Source: an uncultured bacterium
Lineage (GTDB): Bacteria; Desulfobacterota; Desulfobulbia; Desulfobulbales; Desulfobulbaceae
Length of the DNA stretch: 12,629 bases
Direction of reading: 5' to 3'
NCBI GenBank assembly: GCA_903896915.1
Contig: CAITZN010000352.1
Coordinates: forward strand, 1 to 12,629
A model generated the notes under the pieces. The model was not told the DNA's origin, did not search any database, and saw nothing but the letters and a program-made list of their open reading frames with translations. The translations under genes and the position numbers were made by a program. Shown here in pieces: positions 7,522-12,629 of the stretch (positions are counted from its first letter, which is position 1; each line of letters starts with the position of its first letter).

Positions 7522-9186
7522 TTATTCTTGAGCCAAAGGACTGGTCCAGGACTGCCCCGAAATGGCTTCTCGACACAGTTCCTCCAGTTGACAGACGACA
7601 TGTTCCAGCTCGGTGTTCGCCGGGCGTGGCATTTCCTTGAATCCTTCCAGCAGGACCGGCGATTGCAGCCTTGAGAGCTCATTCTGGTCTTCAATCTGAT
7701 CGACAGCCATGTGGATGGCCATAGCGACGTACTCATCGGCCCGAGCCGTCAGGTGTTGGAACTTCGGTCGATCTCGAAATCGTTTAATCATAAATTCACT
7801 TATGTCATACAGGCAGTGACTCGCCAGCCCGCTACCGAACCCCACGATCATAGGGAGGAAGGTGATAGTGTGGGCATGCTGCTGCATCATCGGACGATTT
7901 CTGGTACGGATCACCGTAACAATCAACTGGTACAGCAGGCGGACATAGGCATGCAGGAGCGTTTTATCAACACCCCCCAGCATCTGACTGTCCGCCATGT
8001 GTAGTCCGGGCGTGTCCGTATCCAGCAACTGTCTCGTAATCGATTCGATGGACTCGTCGCGAGCAGCATCCAGGGCATCACAGAGCAATTCATGAAGAAC
8101 CAGGTGCGGATGTTCCGTTTCCTTACGAATCCGGGCCTCATTCCAACTCTGCCAGAGTTCCGGATTCTTATTCATATTCTCGATAAGAAAGACCAGCCGC
8201 CGGGTAATGGATTTACGAGGGGTCGGCCGCCAGGACAGCGCACTGCGGGTCCAGGAACTATCGGCTATCAGTTGCTGATCAATATATTGCACCATCCACA
8301 GCTGTTCGAAGGGTTGTTTGCCCTGCATACGGCTGAGTAATTGACGTGCTAGGATCATGGGAGCCAACAACCCCTTATTGATGAATACCGGCTGTATGTT
8401 TTTCTTGTAATGGAACTGGGTAGCGATGCGAAAGAGCTCCAGATGGGAAACCGTACCGTCGGGGCCGGCATTGAACGTACAACATCGGTCCAGAGTGTCG
8501 CTCTTCTCGATCACCCGCAGGAAAAATTGGGCCAGATCTTGGACATGGATATAGGGGAGGGCGGATTGGCCGCGTCCGGCAATAATATGGGACTCCAGCC
8601 ACTTGCCGGAGAGCCAGTTGTTGAGCAGGGTATAGAGGGGCGGATACTCGCACCAGTCGCTGAACACCGCTGCTATGCGGACAATGGTTCCAGGAACCCA
8701 CTGCGCATATTCTTTGACCAATTCCTCTCCGGCCCGTTTGCTCCGGGCGTAGGGGATATCGGCATCGGGCGGGGTTTCCTCGGTCACCACTGGACCAAAT
8801 GGACAGGCGGCCTGCGAACTGGCAAAAACAAATCGTTTGACGCCAAGCTCTTTGGCGAGCTTCAGCATATTTTTTGTGCCCTGGATGTTGGTCCGGGTGT
8901 ATTCGGGGTGGTCCTGGTTGGTGAAATCGTAATATCCAGCCAGGTTGACAACATAATCGAAGCCACCATGAACCTGCATCCGAAGCACTAGGTCCTGCAG
9001 CTTCTCCCAGTTGGCGATATCCACCTGAATCCAGCGGAGATTCGCATCCGGCTGCACCCCTGACTCTTCCATGGACCGCCGGGCAACGCAGAACAACCGG
9101 AATTTACCGATAGCCGCTTTTATGAAATGCCTTCCCACAAAACCTGAAGCGCCGGTCAGAATCAATCCCGGCAGCGCATGATCCAT
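7522..9186 (-). CDS. extended SDR (NAD-dependent epimerase/dehydratase family) with an unrecognised C-terminal tail
   Basis: Residues about 6-335 form an extended short-chain dehydrogenase/reductase. The dinucleotide-binding motif TGASGFVG is at 11-18, NLAG at 81-84, S123/S124 at the catalytic serine position, and Y146ARSK150 is the catalytic pair. Substrate-domain features such as LPYIHVQDLA (210-219) follow. The reaction is probably an NAD(P)-dependent oxidation, reduction or epimerisation; the substrate cannot be read from the sequence. Usual members end near 300-340 residues, but this protein continues to 554. The extra part (about 340-554) is mostly helical, histidine-rich in places (HPHLVLH, QQHAHT) and contains a hydrophobic patch around FLPMIVGFGSGLA. 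I do not recognise it. Start ATG 9186 follows AGGAGG by four bases. A promoter candidate lies upstream, and the flavodoxin-like gene follows on the same strand. Confidence 0.88.
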   Translation of the reverse strand: MDHALPGLILTGASGFVGRHFIKAAIGKFRLFCVARRSMEESGVQPDANLRWIQVDIANWEKLQDLVLRMQVHGGFDYVVNLAGYYDFTNQDHPEYTRTNIQGTKNMLKLAKELGVKRFVFASSQAACPFGPVVTEETPPDADIPYARSKRAGEELVKEYAQWVPGTIVRIAAVFSDWCEYPPLYTLLNNWLSGKWLESHIIAGRGQSALPYIHVQDLAQFFLRVIEKSDTLDRCCTFNAGPDGTVSHLELFRIATQFHYKKNIQPVFINKGLLAPMILARQLLSRMQGKQPFEQLWMVQYIDQQLIADSSWTRSALSWRPTPRKSITRRLVFLIENMNKNPELWQSWNEARIRKETEHPHLVLHELLCDALDAARDESIESITRQLLDTDTPGLHMADSQMLGGVDKTLLHAYVRLLYQLIVTVIRTRNRPMMQQHAHTITFLPMIVGFGSGLASHCLYDISEFMIKRFRDRPKFQHLTARADEYVAMAIHMAVDQIEDQNELSRLQSPVLLEGFKEMPRPANTELEHVVCQLEELCREAISGQSWTSPLAQE

Positions 9187-9258
9187 TTTGCCTCCTCTTG
9201 AGTGCGCCCTTCAACGCCTGTACGGCTCTTTGTCCACGGGCAATGGAACTGTATTTTA

Positions 9259-9287
9259 TGGATAGTTGAGGATACTCATTCTGTCAA
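9259..9287 (-). promoter_or_regulatory. sigma70-like promoter candidate for the SDR gene
   Basis: On the minus strand a perfect -35 TTGACA (9282-9287) is followed after 17 bases by TATCCA (9259-9264), a weak -10. Transcription would start near 9252, leaving about 65 bases of leader before the ATG at 9186. The consensus -35 and ideal spacing are the main support. Confidence 0.5.
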
Positions 9288-9300
9288 GAATCAGGACAGA
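9280..9300. repeat. inverted repeat over the -35 of the SDR promoter
   Basis: TCTGTC (9280-9285) and GACAGA (9295-9300) form perfect six-base arms separated by nine bases, and one arm covers most of the TTGACA hexamer. The position suits a repressor operator. The spacing differs from the E. coli LexA site (CTGT-N8-ACAG), since here CTGT and ACAG are separated by eleven bases. Confidence 0.35.
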
Positions 9301-9323
9301 GTTCCCAGTTTTTTCAGAAAATG

Positions 9324-9341
9324 GCACAAATTGCACAAATT
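9324..9341. repeat. tandem direct repeat of GCACAAATT
   Basis: Two exact adjacent copies of the nonamer GCACAAATT lie in the 201-bp gap between the recD stop (9388) and the SDR start. No gene or convincing terminator was found in this gap. The repeat may be a binding site or a small slippage duplication. Confidence 0.4.
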
Positions 9342-9387
9342 GTTTTACACATCCCCCCTCTTTGCCACCTCACCACAGCACATCCTA

Positions 9388-11238
9388 TTATTGGGCTTGA
9401 TAGCAGTCCGGTTTACTCGCCCGCTTCCGCCTGAGCTGCTCACCCAATCCGGAATAGCGGACCACCCGGCGCTCGATAGCCCTGAGAAGAAGTTCCTTCC
9501 GGCCGTAGACGACGAGTGCTTCCCGCGCTCTGGTGATCCCGGTGTAGAGCAGTTCCCGGCTGAGAACAGGGACATCCTCATGGGGCAGGAGCAAGAGGAT
9601 CTCGCCAAATTCCGAGCCTTGCGATTTATGGACGGTGATGGCATACGAGGTTTGCCAAGGTGGCAGGCGAGCCAGGGAGATTGGTCGGATGGTGTCGTCG
9701 TCAGGATGCGGGAACCAGGCCTGGATGAGACCCTGGCTGTCGGGCCAGACGATGCCGGTGTCACCGTTGAAGAGGTTTTGGGTATAATCGTTGCGCAGAA
9801 TGATGATCGGCATGCCGGGATAGCAGTGCTCGCCTGCTCCGATCAACCCGCGGCGGCGAAAAATGGATTCCGCCAGACGGTTGATACCTTCGACCCCGCT
9901 CACCCCTTCCCGCAGGGCGCAAAGAATGCGGCGCTGTCCCAGTTCCCGGAGGGCGGCTTGCGCTGATGTCGCAGTGAACAACGGGGTGAAAAATCGTTCG
10001 AGCTGTTCCCGGAGCCAGGGCGAATGGGTTAGCCCCACCTGTTCCACGACCTGCAGGTCTGGATAACTTTGGCGCAGGACCGCTTCCAGGGCCTCGCCCC
10101 TGCCGGATTTGACCGCCCGGGACAGGGCGCCGATACCTCCCTGATCCTGGAAACGGTGGCTGGATTGCAAGAGGACAATGGCGTCAGCGATGGTATCAGG
10201 TTTGGCCTCGGGCGATAAAGAACTGGCATAGGTCGATCCGGTGAGTGGTCGCAGGTAGGTAGTGAGCGCTGTTGACCAGCCACAGTCCCCATTACCACAG
10301 ATATCGCCGAACAGATTCCCGGCTTCCACCGAAGCCAGTTGATCCCGGTCCCCGAGGAGAATGACCCGGCAGGATGACGGCAAGGCGGCCAGCATGGCGG
10401 CCATCAAGGGGACATCGATCATCGAGGCCTCATCGAGGATCAGCAGGTCAAGGTGGAGGGGATTGGTGCTGTTATGGATAAATCCAAGCGGGGATGAGCG
10501 GAAACCCAGCAGCCGGTGCAGGGTCAGAGCCTGATCCGGGATAGCGTCAACCCACTGGGGGGGCAAAGTGGCCTTGGCAGTGCGGATCGACTCCTGGAGC
10601 CGCAGGGCGGCCTTGCCGGTGGGGGCAGCGAGACCGACCCGTAGTTTTCCAGGGGCGAGCGCCGCCAGAGCAGCCAGGATCCGGGCCACGGTATAGGTTT
10701 TACCGGTACCAGGCCCGCCCGAGATCACCACGAAGCGTTTGAGCAGGGCCAAGCCAGCGGCAGTCCGCTGCCAGTCGATGGTCTCCTGCTTTTCGGCGAC
10801 AGGAGGAAAAAGTTCAGCAAGCAGGGCCAGAGCTGGTGCCGTGGGGATAGCCTCGATGCCCTGCACCCGCTCGCGCAAGGCCAGGGCTATAGACTCTTCG
10901 TATCGAAAAAAACGCAGCAGGTAGAGCCGGTCCGCTTCATCCAGGATCAGGGGGCAATGGTCGCCGGGACGGCCAACCACCGAAGTGGCCAGCAGAGCCG
11001 CCCGGACCACGCCCGGATCAATAAACCCCGAGCCGTCCAGCCCTGCTTCAGCGAGTCGACCAGACACTGCGGACAGGGGCAGACAGGTGTGCCCCTGTCC
11101 GGTTGCCCAACTGGCCAAAGCCCCGGCAATAGCCAGTTGAGGAGAGGTGCTGCCACTGAGTCGCAGGAGCAGACGGGCGACCTGGACATCAATGGGCCGC
11201 AGAACGCGAGCAGCAAGCATCTGGCTCAGAACAATCAT
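9388..11238 (-). CDS. recD: exodeoxyribonuclease V alpha subunit RecD (SF1B helicase)
   Basis: RecD is the fast 5'-3' helicase of RecBCD, which unwinds and degrades DNA from double-strand ends and prepares them for recombination. The 616 residues are close to the E. coli subunit length. Helicase motifs appear in order: Walker A GGPGTGKT (174-181), PTGKAA (206-211), LDEASMID (268-275), GDRDQLASVEAGN (296-308), SHRF (360-363), AITVHKSQGSEF (533-544) and YTGITRAR (565-572). An N-terminal domain (about 1-150) of the kind that contacts RecB precedes the motor. ATG 11238 overlaps the recB stop as ATGA, and the strong TAAGGAGG inside the recB end supports this start. The gap after the gene shows no clear terminator. 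Confidence 0.97.
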   Translation of the reverse strand: MIVLSQMLAARVLRPIDVQVARLLLRLSGSTSPQLAIAGALASWATGQGHTCLPLSAVSGRLAEAGLDGSGFIDPGVVRAALLATSVVGRPGDHCPLILDEADRLYLLRFFRYEESIALALRERVQGIEAIPTAPALALLAELFPPVAEKQETIDWQRTAAGLALLKRFVVISGGPGTGKTYTVARILAALAALAPGKLRVGLAAPTGKAALRLQESIRTAKATLPPQWVDAIPDQALTLHRLLGFRSSPLGFIHNSTNPLHLDLLILDEASMIDVPLMAAMLAALPSSCRVILLGDRDQLASVEAGNLFGDICGNGDCGWSTALTTYLRPLTGSTYASSLSPEAKPDTIADAIVLLQSSHRFQDQGGIGALSRAVKSGRGEALEAVLRQSYPDLQVVEQVGLTHSPWLREQLERFFTPLFTATSAQAALRELGQRRILCALREGVSGVEGINRLAESIFRRRGLIGAGEHCYPGMPIIILRNDYTQNLFNGDTGIVWPDSQGLIQAWFPHPDDDTIRPISLARLPPWQTSYAITVHKSQGSEFGEILLLLPHEDVPVLSRELLYTGITRAREALVVYGRKELLLRAIERRVVRYSGLGEQLRRKRASKPDCYQAQ

Positions 11239-12629
11239 TGGCCAGCCTCCTTACCGCGGCAGCAGGCATCCAACTGGTCGATCAAACTCCGGTCGGGACG
11301 GGCAGTATGGATGCCGCTGCCGACGGGATGTTCCGGGTGCATGGCCCTCAGAAACAGATAATAGACGCCACCAAAATGGGTCTCATAACTATACCCCGCA
11401 ATACGACTCTGAAGAAAACGGTGCAAGGCCAGGGTATAGATAAGGGCCTGGAGATGATACTGGTGACTGTCCATGCACTCGCCTAAGGCCTCCGGGCCGT
11501 AGTGGCTGAGGTTCGGCCCGAGGTGGTTGGATTTATAGTCCACAAGGTAGAAGCGGCCCTGATAGCGAAAAACCAAATCGATGAACCCCTTCATCAAACC
11601 CTGCAAAACGCTACCGATTGTGACCAGGGACCGCAGGCCCGCTGTCTCAAGGAGGGTGTTTAAGCGCCGGATGTTGACCTGTTCCAGGGAAAAGAGAAAG
11701 CTGAGCTCATTAATCCGATCGCCTTGAGCAAGCCCTCCCAAGCGGCAACTACCGGGCAACTCGACCCCCAGCAGATTATCGAGCCAACGGGCAGTGGCGG
11801 GGAGCCAGCGAAGGTCGATCCCGCCCTGTTCCAAGACCTCGCCCACCAGGGTCTGCTGCTCCAGAGCTGACCGATTGAAATCCAGCCTTTCAAGCAGGGT
11901 ATGCAGGCAGGTTCCGGCAGCCGGTCCGCGGGGAAAGGTGAAGATGCTGGTGAAGTCCTCAGGTGCCATCGGCAGGAGCGGATCCTGTTCGTCCCTTTCC
12001 TGATCCGGGAGACTTTCGGTACCGGCGGTCAGCCGGGAATAGCTGATCATCGACCATCCTGGGTTGATCCGCCCTTGAAAGACTTGCGGGTGAAGGGCGG
12101 GGCTTTCGTCGGCGACAAGCAAGAGGTGAGTGTTGAACGCTTCGGGAAAAGGTTTGATGGCGAGCACTGTTGCCTCCGCATTGAGGCGCTCAAGGTCGCG
12201 CAGCAGCTCCGCATCGGTTGCAAGAGATTGGCCTTGGTGGAGCAGATGGGCCAGTCCGGACCGCTCAAACCCCTTCACCCGGCCCCAGCAGAACAGGCAA
12301 CAGCATTTTGCCCGGGTTACTGCCACATAAAGCAGACGCAACTCCTCGGCCAGCTGTTCCTCCTCGGCCCAGTTGCGGTGTTCCTCCGCGCCGGTTCCCA
12401 GATCAATGGTCAATTGCAGACTCTGACGGTGATGAAAGCTCAGAGGCTGACCCTCAGGCAGCGAGCGGGTTGCCCAAAGGAAGGGGAGGAAGACCACGGG
12501 AAACTCCAGCCCCTTAGCTCGGTGGATGGTCACGATCCGAATCAATTGCTCGTCGTTTTCGAGGCGGATCAGCTGGTCGGCGGCGTTACTGTCCGGGGCA
12601 TGGATCTGTTGGCGGAACCAGCGCAACAG
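11235..12629 (-). CDS. recB: exodeoxyribonuclease V beta subunit RecB, C-terminal part (cut by right window edge)
   Basis: The frame is open at the right edge, so the N-terminus and first helicase motifs are outside; 464 codons are seen. Numbering from the Met codon at 12626 (not a real start), helicase motif V is TIHRAKGLEFPVVF (33-46) and motif VI is LLYVAVTRAK (98-107). The nuclease domain follows: GTCLHTLLERLDF with H242, GFIDLVF with D350, and LVDYKSN with D363 and K365. The spacings between these residues and the 100 residues after D363 closely match E. coli RecB (H956, D1067, D1080, K1082, total 1180), so the nuclease should be active. YTLALHRFLQ and HFGGVYYLF also match. The visible part corresponds to about the last 40 percent of the protein. 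recD starts inside the stop codon. recC would be expected further upstream, as in other genomes. Confidence 0.96.
   Translation of the reverse strand: MLRWFRQQIHAPDSNAADQLIRLENDEQLIRIVTIHRAKGLEFPVVFLPFLWATRSLPEGQPLSFHHRQSLQLTIDLGTGAEEHRNWAEEEQLAEELRLLYVAVTRAKCCCLFCWGRVKGFERSGLAHLLHQGQSLATDAELLRDLERLNAEATVLAIKPFPEAFNTHLLLVADESPALHPQVFQGRINPGWSMISYSRLTAGTESLPDQERDEQDPLLPMAPEDFTSIFTFPRGPAAGTCLHTLLERLDFNRSALEQQTLVGEVLEQGGIDLRWLPATARWLDNLLGVELPGSCRLGGLAQGDRINELSFLFSLEQVNIRRLNTLLETAGLRSLVTIGSVLQGLMKGFIDLVFRYQGRFYLVDYKSNHLGPNLSHYGPEALGECMDSHQYHLQALIYTLALHRFLQSRIAGYSYETHFGGVYYLFLRAMHPEHPVGSGIHTARPDRSLIDQLDACCRGKEAGQ
11246..11253 (-). promoter_or_regulatory. recD ribosome binding site within the end of recB
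   Basis: Minus-strand TAAGGAGG lies seven bases before the recD ATG at 11238, inside the last codons of recB. Together with the ATGA overlap it supports coupled but independently efficient RecD translation. Confidence 0.8.

Noticed and set aside
9202..9966. Plus-strand open frame of 254 codons at the recD end
   Set aside because: Most of it lies opposite recD coding sequence and the product shows no domain-like pattern.
1..12629. CRISPR array, tRNA/rRNA, insertion sequence or phage genes
   Set aside because: No regularly spaced repeats, no cloverleaf-like sequence and no transposase, integrase or phage protein patterns were seen.

Overview
The window is a chromosomal segment of a Gram-negative bacterium. 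It has a moderately high GC content by eye and carries no mobile-element, phage, tRNA or CRISPR signal. Co-occurrence of RecB/RecD, a DUF2868-DUF3482 membrane protein/GTPase pair, a receiver-adenylate cyclase and a DarA-like flavodoxin fold next to a long SDR protein would fit a Desulfobulbales-type (Desulfobacterota) genome. This placement is an impression from protein style, not a measurement. Every gene is on the minus strand except dinB, so the window is best read from right to left.

Right to left: the C-terminal part of recB (cut by the right edge) overlaps recD by four bases (ATGA), giving a recBD pair for double-strand break repair. After about 200 bp holding a sigma70-like promoter and a dyad comes a 554-residue protein: an extended short-chain dehydrogenase/reductase with a roughly 210-residue helical C-terminal tail I do not recognise. 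About 100 bp further on is a small flavodoxin-fold protein with features resembling DarA-type enzymes. dinB (DNA polymerase IV, plus strand) converges on the flavodoxin gene and diverges from aroC. The roughly 250 bp between aroC and dinB contains several short perfect palindromes.

aroC (chorismate synthase) is followed after 7 bp by a gene for a receiver domain fused to a class III adenylate cyclase with all key residues present, so the two are probably co-transcribed. A T-rich terminator-like structure closes that unit. The last unit is a multi-pass DUF2868 membrane protein whose stop codon overlaps (ATGA) the start of a P-loop GTPase of the Era-like/DUF3482 type, which runs off the left edge.

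No clear new defence or mobile system is visible. The least understood parts are the DUF2868-DUF3482 membrane-GTPase pair, the SDR C-terminal tail with its flavodoxin-like neighbour, and the coupling of a two-component-type cyclase to aroC.
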